Shown here: positions 29,461 through 40,100 of the stretch, one piece after another
Layout of the letters: each line of letters begins with the position of its first letter
Position numbering within the stretch: the first letter of the stretch is position 1
From: an uncultured Flavobacteriales bacterium
Lineage (GTDB): Bacteria > Bacteroidota > Bacteroidia > Flavobacteriales_D > Crocinitomicaceae
Direction: 5' to 3'
Assembly: GCA_905478665.1 (NCBI GenBank)
Contig: CAJQJL010000075.1
Span: 1 to 64,000, forward strand
DNA: 64,000 nt
Notes under the pieces: generated by a model
Databases searched by the model: none
Told to the model about the DNA's origin: nothing
Seen by the model: only the letters and a program-made list of their open reading frames with translations
Translations under genes and position numbers: made by a program

Positions 29461-30178
29461 AAAATTTAGTGTAGTAGTATTACTAACCATAGTATGCGCT
29501 ACGTCGTATGGACAGATAACGACTGGAACAATCTTGTTTGAACGCAAAACGAATCTGAAGAAGCAAATGGGTGACAATCCACGTGCGAAGCAGTTCATTA
29601 CGGAAGAAAACAAGATTAGAATTGAGCAATTTGAGTTGCACTTCAACGATTCAATGGCAGCTTTTCTACCAGTAGAAAGTGATGAAGAAGAACAAGGGAT
29701 GTTGAAGTATTTTACAACGCGAAATTCGGTTTATCAAGATCTTAGTAAGGATGAAAAGATGACTGTAATGGATCTTTGGGGAAATCAAACATTCTTGAAA
29801 GGAGAGATGTCTGGGAGAAGTTGGAAAGTAACTGAGAATAAGCGTACCATCGGAGGATATCAGTGTCGCAAGGCGATCTGGGAAATGAACGATTCAACAC
29901 GAATCTATGCGTGGTTCTCAGTGGATATAGTCCCTTCAATCGGTCCTGAAGGATTTAGTGGACTTCCTGGCGCTATCCTAGGACTGGCAACAGAAAACGG
30001 AGGTGTGATTTACTTTGCGAAATCGGTATCATTGATTGCTCCCAAACAAGAACTTCTAACAACGGATCCAGGAAAGAACGATGTCTACACGAAACCTGAA
30101 CTGAGAGAGTTACTAGAAGAAAAAATGGGTAAGTGGATGAAGAAAAGTGACTTCGACGGAATGTTTAGTTGGCTCTAG
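29441..30178 (+). CDS. GLPGLI family protein
   Basis: GPEGFSGLPGAILGLATENGG; overlaps upstream beta-barrel gene. Confidence 0.88.
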   Translation: MEMAGIRKFSVVVLLTIVCATSYGQITTGTILFERKTNLKKQMGDNPRAKQFITEENKIRIEQFELHFNDSMAAFLPVESDEEEQGMLKYFTTRNSVYQDLSKDEKMTVMDLWGNQTFLKGEMSGRSWKVTENKRTIGGYQCRKAIWEMNDSTRIYAWFSVDIVPSIGPEGFSGLPGAILGLATENGGVIYFAKSVSLIAPKQELLTTDPGKNDVYTKPELRELLEEKMGKWMKKSDFDGMFSWL

Positions 30179-30180
30179 GG

Positions 30181-30474
30181 CTAATGAATTTTCGTAACCT
30201 CAATCACTCCAGAAATCAAATGCGTTGACTCGCAGGTTTCATTTTCGATAAGTCCGAAACACTGTTCAAGGTTGTCGTAACTCACCTTTATTTTTGTTCC
30301 CGCAGCATATGAATCAAGTAGCTCGTCGTTACATACCTTATAATCTTGCCCACTTTTGTCGCGCAAATAGATGGTAGAACAATCCTTAACGACCTCCATT
30401 TTGTGAACGTCCTTATTGCAACTTGTGAAAACAAATAACAGGGACAAAGCAAAAAGGATTGTATTAATTTTCAT
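30181..30474 (-). CDS. small lipoprotein
   Basis: Lipobox FVFTSCNKD. Confidence 0.65.
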   Translation of the reverse strand: MKINTILFALSLLFVFTSCNKDVHKMEVVKDCSTIYLRDKSGQDYKVCNDELLDSYAAGTKIKVSYDNLEQCFGLIENETCESTHLISGVIEVTKIH

Positions 30475-30553
30475 CTTGTTTTGGCTTTATGGTGATCACT
30501 TTTAAATTGTAGCCGAACGCAGTCGATATATTGTTAGTCTAGCGTAGTCGAGA

Positions 30554-31186
30554 CTACTCATTTTCAGCAATTACTTCTTGAACTTCAGGCAAGTGTTGCT
30601 TCAATAAGCTTTCAATCCCACCTTTTAAGGTTGCCGTACTAGATGGACATCCTGCACAAGAACCTTTCAATACAACCGTTACAGTACCTTCTTCATAACC
30701 TCTAAAATCAATAGCTCCACCATCATTTTCAACAGCTGGGCGAACGTATTCATCAAGTAAGTCGCGAATAGCATCATCGTATTCAGATGGTTCAAATGTT
30801 TTCAATGGGGTTTTGCTTTCCTCAGAAGCGACAGGTGTTTTTGAGGGCATTTGAATGAGAACCTCTTTTCCTTCTGACAGCCATGTGCGAATAAACTCAC
30901 GAAGCTCCATGGAAATGAAATCCCAAGAAATGTTGTCCGTTTTTGTTACTGTCACAAAATTGGAAGTAATAAATACTCCGTTTACAAAAGGTAAATTAAA
31001 AAGTTCTTCTGCCAAAGGAGAAAAACCACGGGCTTCAGGCATTGAGTTGAACTCAGCCGAATCACCAGTTCCAAGGAGGTGCTTATTCGCTACAAACTTC
31101 ATGGTTGAAGGATTTGGCGTCATCTCTGCGTAAACAGTTACAGGTACATTCATGGAATCTATTTTTGACAAAATTAAACGAAACAT
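30554..31186 (-). CDS. NifU/Nfu-type iron-sulfur scaffold protein
   Basis: Nfu N-domain (EMTPNPSTMKFVANK) and CAGCPSS motif. Confidence 0.9.
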   Translation of the reverse strand: MFRLILSKIDSMNVPVTVYAEMTPNPSTMKFVANKHLLGTGDSAEFNSMPEARGFSPLAEELFNLPFVNGVFITSNFVTVTKTDNISWDFISMELREFIRTWLSEGKEVLIQMPSKTPVASEESKTPLKTFEPSEYDDAIRDLLDEYVRPAVENDGGAIDFRGYEEGTVTVVLKGSCAGCPSSTATLKGGIESLLKQHLPEVQEVIAENE

Positions 31187-31233
31187 TCCAAGAATGAAGC
31201 ATAAGTGGTCTTTATCTTTTAAATGAAATGATG

Positions 31234-31241
31234 TACCTTTG
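31234..31241 (+). promoter_or_regulatory. candidate -7 box TACCTTTG
   Basis: TAnnTTTG immediately upstream of HYC/CC/PP gene. Confidence 0.45.
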
Positions 31242-31254
31242 GTAGGTGAAGTTC

Positions 31255-31683
31255 ATGAAACATACGGTGGCATTACTCCTGCTCGTTCTACTTTTTGTAG
31301 GAAATGTAGGTGTCAACATCTTTACACATACGTGTCAGGAAGATGGTGTAATCGTATCCTATGTATTTAACGAAGGAGAGGAACATTGTGGAGATAAACA
31401 CGCATTGACTCAGAATTTGCCAGTATGCTGCCATCCAGAGGAATCAAGCAATGAAGATGACAATGGGTGTTGTAGTGATGAGGTAGAGTACATTAAGCTA
31501 AAGGTTGATTTGGATCAGCAGAACATTAATGAGTTCTCATTTCCCACTGTTGCTATTGTAACTTCACCAGTCTCTGTTGAGCACCCATTGGGCATTTATG
31601 ATTATTATACAGCAAACTATGTAAACCCGCCCCCTCCCGATTCCAGGGAAATATTACTCGAAAAACAAGTGTGGATCATTTGA
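31255..31683 (+). CDS. HYC/CC/PP-type small secreted protein
   Basis: HTC, CCHPEE, GCC and PPPP motifs; ATG at 31255 favoured over GTG at 31246 because of promoter position. Confidence 0.75.
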   Translation: MKHTVALLLLVLLFVGNVGVNIFTHTCQEDGVIVSYVFNEGEEHCGDKHALTQNLPVCCHPEESSNEDDNGCCSDEVEYIKLKVDLDQQNINEFSFPTVAIVTSPVSVEHPLGIYDYYTANYVNPPPPDSREILLEKQVWII

Positions 31684-31728
31684 TGTTGGTGATTGTTCGA
31701 ATTGAATAATTAACCAAATAATCCATCA

Positions 31729-33957
31729 ATGAAAAATATAGCAATTAGTGCACTTTGTGTTCTCTTTATGGGCACACTAAATGCACAAGTAAAAGGAGTC
31801 GTTTACGGCACCAACAAAAAAGAAAAAGAAGCGCTTTACGGAGCGAAAGTTAAAATACTCCATGCTAACCGTGGAGTGTATACGGATGAGGACGGCACCT
31901 TCGAAATCATCTTGCCCAAGGAATTGCCAGATACAATGGTCTTTTCCGCAATTGGATACTACCCCGACACAATCATCGTAGACAAAAAGGATCGTTTTAT
32001 TTCCTTCAACGTTACACTGTATTCAGATCAGTTATTGCCAGAAATGGTCGCTTCAGCAAAGAAAGGAACACATTCCATTTCACGATTGAAGACCTTGCAC
32101 GTTGAGGAAATAGGTTCGGGCGAATTGAGAAAGGCGGCGTGTTGCAACCTCTCAGAATCCTTTGAAACAAACGCCTCGGTAGATGTCAATATTACCGACG
32201 CCGTTTCGGGCGCAAAGAAAATCCAGATGATGGGATTGGACGGTGTCTATACACAAATTCAATTTGAAAACATCCCATACTTGCGTGGATTGGAAAGCTC
32301 CTTTGGACTGAATTCCATGTCAGGTACGTGGATCGAATCAATTCAAATAACAAAAGGAACAGGAAACGTTGTCAATGGTTATGAATCCATGGCTGGTTTG
32401 GTAAATCTTGAAGTGAAAAAGCCACATGAAATGGAGGCCTTGTACTTAAATGCCTACGTGAATGGAATGGGACGTACAGAGCTTAATTTCAATTCGGGAT
32501 TCAAGCTTGGAAAGAAATGGAGTTCTGGTTGGTTGGCGCATGGATCAGTCCACCCAATCGAAATGGACTACAACAAGGATGGTTTCCGTGATATGCCCAA
32601 TGGACAAAATTACGCGGTAATGAATCGTTATCATTACCAAGGTCAAAAGATGGAAGGGCAGATTGGTTTCAATGCTTATTGGGACGATAAGCAGGGAGGA
32701 CAGGTTTCATCATTGCGCAATAATCCTGGAGGTTTTTATGATGTTCTGCTTAAATCGAGACACATTGATGTCTTCGCGAAAACAGGATTTTTTATGAAAA
32801 AGCCTGGACACTCCATTGGCGTAGTGTACAATGTGAAATACCAAACGGTTGATGCAACATTCGGCAAACGTGCATTTCAAGGAGAAGAGAAGCGCGGGTA
32901 TATAAACGCAATCTATGATGGAATCTTTGGTACGACAGATCATAAATTTAAAGTTGGGCTGAGTGGCGTTTATAGTGATCTCAGGCAACACATGGATAGT
33001 TTAACATCCGATCGCATTGAAATCGTTCCAGGGGTATTTGGTGAATACACTTTTACAGGAAGTCGATTGTCTGCAGTAGTTGGAGCCAGAGGCGATTACC
33101 ACAATTTGTTTGGTGTCCAGTTCTCACCTCGTTTGCACTTGAAGTACATTTTGACAGAATGGACGGATTTACGTTTCACAGTGGGGAAAGGATGGCGAGT
33201 TCCAAACTACATGATCGATAACATCTCTCTTTTGGCGAGTTCTAGAACATGGATTGCACCTGACACAATTGTTCCCGAAGTTTCATGGAATATCGGAGGA
33301 AGTGTGGTTCAAAGTTTCAAGCTTTTCGGACAAACAGGTTCACTTGCACTAGACTTCTACCATACACAATTCGAAAATCAAATGATCGTCGATCGGGATG
33401 TGGATTATGATCAAGTTGTATTCAAAAACTTAAACGGTAAGTCATTTTCCAATAGTTTTCAGGCAGAGTTGTCTGTATCCCCAAGCAAAACAGTTGACCT
33501 ACGGTTTGCATACAAGTATTTAGATGTTCGTGCGTCTTATGGAGAATCCATTCAGCAACAAGTAATGCTTCCAGTTCACCGCGGATTTTTCAATTTTGGA
33601 TACAAGACGCGAAACAAGCGTTGGGAATTTGATATGACATTTTCAGTGTTCGGTGAATCGCGTTTACCGCAGACACTTCTTCCTGACAGTACGCTCACAA
33701 CAAAAAATAAAAGCGATGTTTATCCATTGTTGAATGCGCAGATCACACATGTTTACAAAAGATGGGACTTCTACCTTGGAGGAGAGAACCTGACCAATTA
33801 CACACAGAAGAATCCAATTATTGACGCAGAAAATCCGTTTAGTTCGAGGTTTGATGCGACCCGTATTTGGGCACCCGTATTTGGTGTGAATGTGTACCTA
33901 GGAGTGCGTTTCTCCATCGACCAAAAAGAAGAGAAAGAGCCAGGGCTCACAGAGTAA
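31729..33957 (+). CDS. TonB-dependent receptor
   Basis: Carboxypeptidase-like domain, plug region and beta-barrel; candidate metal uptake receptor. Confidence 0.9.
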   Translation: MKNIAISALCVLFMGTLNAQVKGVVYGTNKKEKEALYGAKVKILHANRGVYTDEDGTFEIILPKELPDTMVFSAIGYYPDTIIVDKKDRFISFNVTLYSDQLLPEMVASAKKGTHSISRLKTLHVEEIGSGELRKAACCNLSESFETNASVDVNITDAVSGAKKIQMMGLDGVYTQIQFENIPYLRGLESSFGLNSMSGTWIESIQITKGTGNVVNGYESMAGLVNLEVKKPHEMEALYLNAYVNGMGRTELNFNSGFKLGKKWSSGWLAHGSVHPIEMDYNKDGFRDMPNGQNYAVMNRYHYQGQKMEGQIGFNAYWDDKQGGQVSSLRNNPGGFYDVLLKSRHIDVFAKTGFFMKKPGHSIGVVYNVKYQTVDATFGKRAFQGEEKRGYINAIYDGIFGTTDHKFKVGLSGVYSDLRQHMDSLTSDRIEIVPGVFGEYTFTGSRLSAVVGARGDYHNLFGVQFSPRLHLKYILTEWTDLRFTVGKGWRVPNYMIDNISLLASSRTWIAPDTIVPEVSWNIGGSVVQSFKLFGQTGSLALDFYHTQFENQMIVDRDVDYDQVVFKNLNGKSFSNSFQAELSVSPSKTVDLRFAYKYLDVRASYGESIQQQVMLPVHRGFFNFGYKTRNKRWEFDMTFSVFGESRLPQTLLPDSTLTTKNKSDVYPLLNAQITHVYKRWDFYLGGENLTNYTQKNPIIDAENPFSSRFDATRIWAPVFGVNVYLGVRFSIDQKEEKEPGLTE

Positions 33958-34115
33958 AAGCATTAGGCATAAGTTTATCCCATGTTACGGCAATGTTAAG
34001 GGTGAGATGGATACCTGTCTTTTGGAATCCAATAGTATTCAAAGAGATACTGCGTCTTAGGCAACCCTCTTGGGAATTGTTTGTAACTTATGCCGACTAA
34101 AAACTACTTAAAGTT

Positions 34116-37100
34116 ATGAAAAGGCTGTGCTATCGCTTACTCGCTACGGGTGCGTTTCTTCTTCTTGGAACGTCACTAAATGCGCAAATTAATTTAACAG
34201 GTGGACAAACTGCTCAGCAGTTGGCCGAATACTTGGCTGGTCCAAATATTACTGTTACTAACGCTGTTTTGTCGGAAGGGAATACAGCACTTCCCGCTGG
34301 TGGAACTTCTAATGCAGCAGGACAATTTACAGGAACCAATTCTGATATTGGGTTTGATTCTGGAGTAATACTCTCCTCTGGAAACAGTGTGAATGAAGCG
34401 GCAGGACCAAACAGTTCTAACAGTACTGGAGCAAACTTGGGTAACTCAGGTACTGCGCAGATGACTGCTTTGGCGGGAGCAAATACATTTGATGCAATTA
34501 CGTTGGAATTTGATTTCGAAGTGCAATCATCATTCATTCAGTTCAATTATGTCTTCGCCTCAGAAGAATACCCTGAATTTGCACCACCAAATAACTCTGG
34601 ATTTAATGATGTTTTTGCCTTTTTCATCAGTGGTCTTGGAATTACTGGTGAAGAAAATATAGCCTTAGTACCAAGTACAACAAACCCAGTATCAATTAAC
34701 AACATTAATGGTGATCCTGCGAATCCATTTAACATCTACTACAATGACAATGCAGGTGGATTGGATATCGAATACGATGGATACACAACGATTCTTGAAG
34801 CAACAAGAGGTAACCTTACGCCTTGTGAAGTGTATCACTTGAAATTGGTTATTTCAGATGCAGGTGATGGCGTTTATAGTTCAGCCGTATTCTTACAAGA
34901 GAATTCACTTGTTCAGGGAATTGTTGAAGTGGAAACACAGACAATCAACTCTGATGATATCGCATTGGAAGGATGTATACCTGCAAGCTTTACTTTTTCT
35001 TTCGATGATGTAAGTAACCAAGATAGAATCATCAATTTCATCGTTGGTGGTTCTGCCGTAAACGGTGTTGATTACCAATACGTAGATAGCTCGATGACAA
35101 TCGTTGCGGGAGATACTTCAGCAACAATTTACATTGATGCATTTTCAGACGGAATTACGGAAGGTCAGGAATCGGTATGGATTATTTACCAACCTGCTGC
35201 CTGTGCCGACTATGATACTGCATTCCTATTTATAAATGATGCCCAACCCATTGATTTCTCGCTGGACGGCTTCAATCTCGATTGTTATGATGACAACTCG
35301 GGTGAAATACTGGTCACCGCCACGGGAGGATTCCCACCTTATACCTATGATATTACCTACCCCAACGGAAGTGAGGGCAGTACGCAATCCAATCCCATTA
35401 CAGGGTTAGGAGCTGGAACCTACACAATTCAGGTCTTTGATTCATACGGATGTGAAGCGGATGCGCTTGTTATTGGTGGGGTTTACGATGCAGATACTAC
35501 TTTCTTACCAGACGTTCCAAACGGACAGGTAATTACATACGATGCACCGTTGGCAATCGCTGGATTCAATCCAGGACAAACGATTGTTGATGTTAACCAG
35601 ATCCAACAGATTTGTGCAACAATGGAGCACTCGTACCTCGGAGATTTACAAATTACGGTCGAAGCTCCAACAGGTGAGATCGTTATTTTGAAACAACAGA
35701 ATGGTGGTGGATCATGTGACCTTGGTGAGCCAATTGCAACTGGCCCTGTTGATGGTCAAGCGGGTTCTCAATTGACAGACCCAGGTTCGGGATATGAGTA
35801 CTGCTTCAACGCCTCTCCGATTTTCGGAACAATGGTTCAGGAGTCAAATAACTTTACACGTAACTATACGGATGGAATGGGTAACTCGTACACAGATGAG
35901 TACCTTCCAGCAGGATCGTATACGCCGTTTGAAAGCATGACGAATCTTGTTGGTGCTGATATGAATGGTACGTGGACTATGCACGTAACTGATCAGTTTG
36001 CATTGGATAATGGATACATCTTTAATTGGTACATCAGTCTTATTGGTGATCAACCAGATACTCTTGTAACCTTAACACAACCAGTGGAAATTGTAACGAC
36101 AGGATTCGTAACGAATTCTACCTGCGGTGGAAATGATGGTTCTATTAATACAAACATTACAGACGCCGTTGCACCTTATACAGTGTTATGGAGTAGTGGT
36201 CAAACCACAGAGGATATATCTGGTATCCCAGCAGGGACATATACAATTACAGTAACGGATGCGAACGGATGTCAATCACAAGAAACATTCTTGGTAAACA
36301 ACATTGGTTCTTTAAGTATTACTTCTTCTGCAACTGGAGCTTCATGCTACGGTGGCAACGATGGAGCAATCGATATTACAGCAGCAGGTGGTCAAACACC
36401 TTATACCTTTACATGGGATTCGGGTCCAACATCAGAAGATATTTCTGGATTGACAGCTGGAGATTATACAGTAACAATGCAAGATCAGCAGGGATGTATT
36501 ATCTCTGAAGTGATTACAGTTACGGAAGCTACTCAAATAGTAGTTACGCCAGTTGCGGTTCTGGATGAAGAATGTAATACAGACAATGGGTCAATTGATA
36601 TCAATGTGTCAGGTGGTACAGGTTCTTATGGCTACCAATGGTCAAATGGACCAGGCACACAAGATATTTCTGGATTAACGGCTGGAACGTATACGGTAGA
36701 TATTATTGACGGAAACGGATGTACTGCGAATGCGAGTTACACATTGGTAAATGATGTTTCAAATTGTTCTGCTTTCTGTTTTATCGAAGTTGAGGCGAAT
36801 GTGATCAACGACGAAATGTGTGGATCAGGGAATGGTAGTATTGATATCAATATCTTGAATGCGGTTGCGCCTGTATCATACTCGTGGAGTAACGGAGCTA
36901 CAACAGAAGATATTTCAAACTTAGCTGCTGGATCATATACCGTTGTTGCAACGGATGCGAATAACTGTTCGGAAGTAATGACTTTCACAGTAAACAACAA
37001 CACGGGTAATCTTGCAATTTCAGGAGCTTCTGTTGGAGAGGAGAATTGTGGAAATGGAAATGGATCAATCGATATTACGGTTGTTGGTGGAGCAATGCCT

Positions 37101-40100
37101 TACTCATTTGCTTGGTCAAACGGTCCAACAACTGAAGATCAAACAGGACTTTCAGCTGGAACTTACGACGTTACAATTACAGATGGTAATGGATGTATTG
37201 CATCTGCTTCTTACACTGTTGCAAATAACGCAGGTACACTTGCAGCAACTGCGAGTATCGTTCCTGAATTATGTACTTCATCAAACGGATCTATTAACCA
37301 AACGGTGACAGGTGGAAACGGAACATTGACATACTCTTGGGATTCTGGTCAAACAACACAGGACATCTCAGTATTGTCAACTGGAACATATGTATGTACA
37401 ATTACGGACCAAACGGGATGTTACATTGTAGAGACGTATACAGTAGGTCAGACAAGTGGTGATATTTCATTGATCGGTTCAAACATCACGAACGAGGTTT
37501 GTGGAAATGGGCAGGGAGCTGTAAATATTACATTGACAGGTCAGAACCAAACATTCTTATGGTCAAATGGAGCAACAACGGAAGACATTACAGGTGTTCC
37601 AGCAGGAGATTACTACTGTGTAGTTTCAAATGGACAGGGATGTACATTTACAACACCAATCTTCTCAGTCATTAACGCTTCAGGTACTTTGAGTGTAACA
37701 ACACAATTGGTAACGGATGAAGTATGTGGAAACGCAAACGGTACCATTAACATGAACATTTCTGGAGGAACGGCACCATTTACGATCATCTGGTCGAATG
37801 GCGCTACCAACGAAGACATAATCGGTCTTACCGCTGGAACGTATGACATTACGGTAACGGATGCAAACGGTTGTACAGAGAGTCACTCAGTTACTGTTGG
37901 GGCTAACTCAGGAACATTGGCAATTCAAAATGCGGTGGTTACAGATGAAACATGTGGTGATGGATCAGGAGCAATTGATGTTATCACAATTGGTGGTGCA
38001 GGACCATTGAACTATGCATGGTCAAACGGACCAACGTCAGAAGATCAAACAGGATTGTCGGCAGGAACGTACACGATTACAATCACTGATCAGAATGGTT
38101 GTACCGCAAACGATACATATACAGTAAATAACCAAGCAACAGGATTAGCATTTACGCCAGTTGTTACAAATGAAGTTTGTTCAAACGGACAAGGTGAGAT
38201 TACATTGAATGTAACAGGAGGAAATGCTCCATATTCATTTGTATGGTCAAATGCTGGAACAACAGCAACAATAAGTGGACTCTCTGCTGGACTTTACTCA
38301 TGTACAATTACGGATAATTCAGGTTGTTCAATTGTTACTGGAGATATCTCCGTCGGAAATACGGCAAGTGGAATGTCTGCTTCGACAGTCGTAACAAATG
38401 CATCATGTGGAAACAATGGTTCAGTTGATTTGACGATTGTTGGAGGAACTGCACCGATTGCATTTAGCTGGTCGAATGGTCCAACTTCGGAAGACATCAC
38501 GAACCTTACGCAGGGTACATACACATACACTGCAACAGATGCGAACGGATGTCAGGTGACTGGTTCAGCAGATGTCATTGAAACAAATGGAAACATTACT
38601 TATAACTATACAACAACAAGTGAGATTTGTGGAAACGGAATTGGTGCAATTGATTTAACACCAGCTGGTGGTCAGGGTCCATATACTTTTGCATGGTCAA
38701 ACGGTCCAACGTCGGAAGATCAAACTGGATTATCGGCAGGAACATATACGTGTGATATTACTGATCAGAATGGATGCTCGGTTACTACGTCAGCAATTGC
38801 AATAACTAACTTGCCCGGAAACTTGAGTATCACAAACATTATCGTGTTTGATGAAACATGTTCGAATGGATTAGGAAGTATTGATATAACACAAACAGGT
38901 GGTCAGGCACCAGTTACATATAGCTGGTCGAATGGCCCAACGACTGAAGATATCTCGAATCTTTCATCAGGAACATATACTGTGACTGTGACAGATGGAA
39001 ACGGATGTCAGGCAACAACACAAGCGGTTGTTAACTCAGCACCTGGAGCAATGGCCATTACGCAGCCAATCGTTACAGATGAAAACTGTTCGAATGGTCA
39101 AGGAGCGGTTGATATCACAATAACTGGAGCTGCGAACCCTGTGAATTACACATGGTCAAACGGAGGGACTTCACAAGACCTTACGGGACTTTCAGCTGGA
39201 ACTTATACAATAACAGCAATTGACAATAACGGATGTTCTGTAAATGGAACATATACAGTTGCCAATACAGGAGCTTCACTAGCAATTACAGGAGCTTCAA
39301 TTAGTGATGAGTATTGTGGTTCTGGTTCAGGATCTGTATCAATCACAGTGGCAGGAGGAAGTGCTCCTTACAACTACTCATGGTCGAATGGTGGAACAAC
39401 AGCAATGATTGATAACCTTTCAGCTGGAACGTATACAGTAACAGTTACGGACGGAAGCGGTTGTCAAGTTCAGGGATCATATACTGTGGCGAACAACCCA
39501 GGAAACCTTGTAGTGACAGGAACTGTTACCGATGAAAATTGCGGTGACGGCGCAGGTATGATTGACGTGACGACTGTGGGTGGAAACATGCCATTGTCGT
39601 TCATGTGGGATTCTGGTCAAACGACAGAAGACCTTTCAAACTTATCGGCTGGAAATTATAACCTTACAGTAACAGATGATTACGGATGCGCTGCAAACTT
39701 CAGTGGTACAGTAAACAACATCTCTGGTGGACTTTCGGTTACCATTGCTTCAGTTACAGATGAAGGTTGTGGAAATGGAAATGGTGCGATTGACGCGACA
39801 ATCACTGGTACTGGAATAGTATCTACTGTTTGGGACTCAGGTCAAACAACAGAAGATATCTCAGGGCTTAACGCTGGGACATATACATTGACGGTAACAA
39901 ACAACGTTGGTTGTTCAGCATCGGCGACTGCTACGGTTGTTAACCAAACAGGTTCATTGGCAATTAGCTTCACGAATGTTGGAGACGAAAATTGTTTGAA
40001 CGGACAAGGTTTCGTTGATATTGAAGTTACAGGAACCCCAGCGTATACATACGCATGGGATAACGCACAAACAACACAAGATGCGATTGGCTTATCAGCT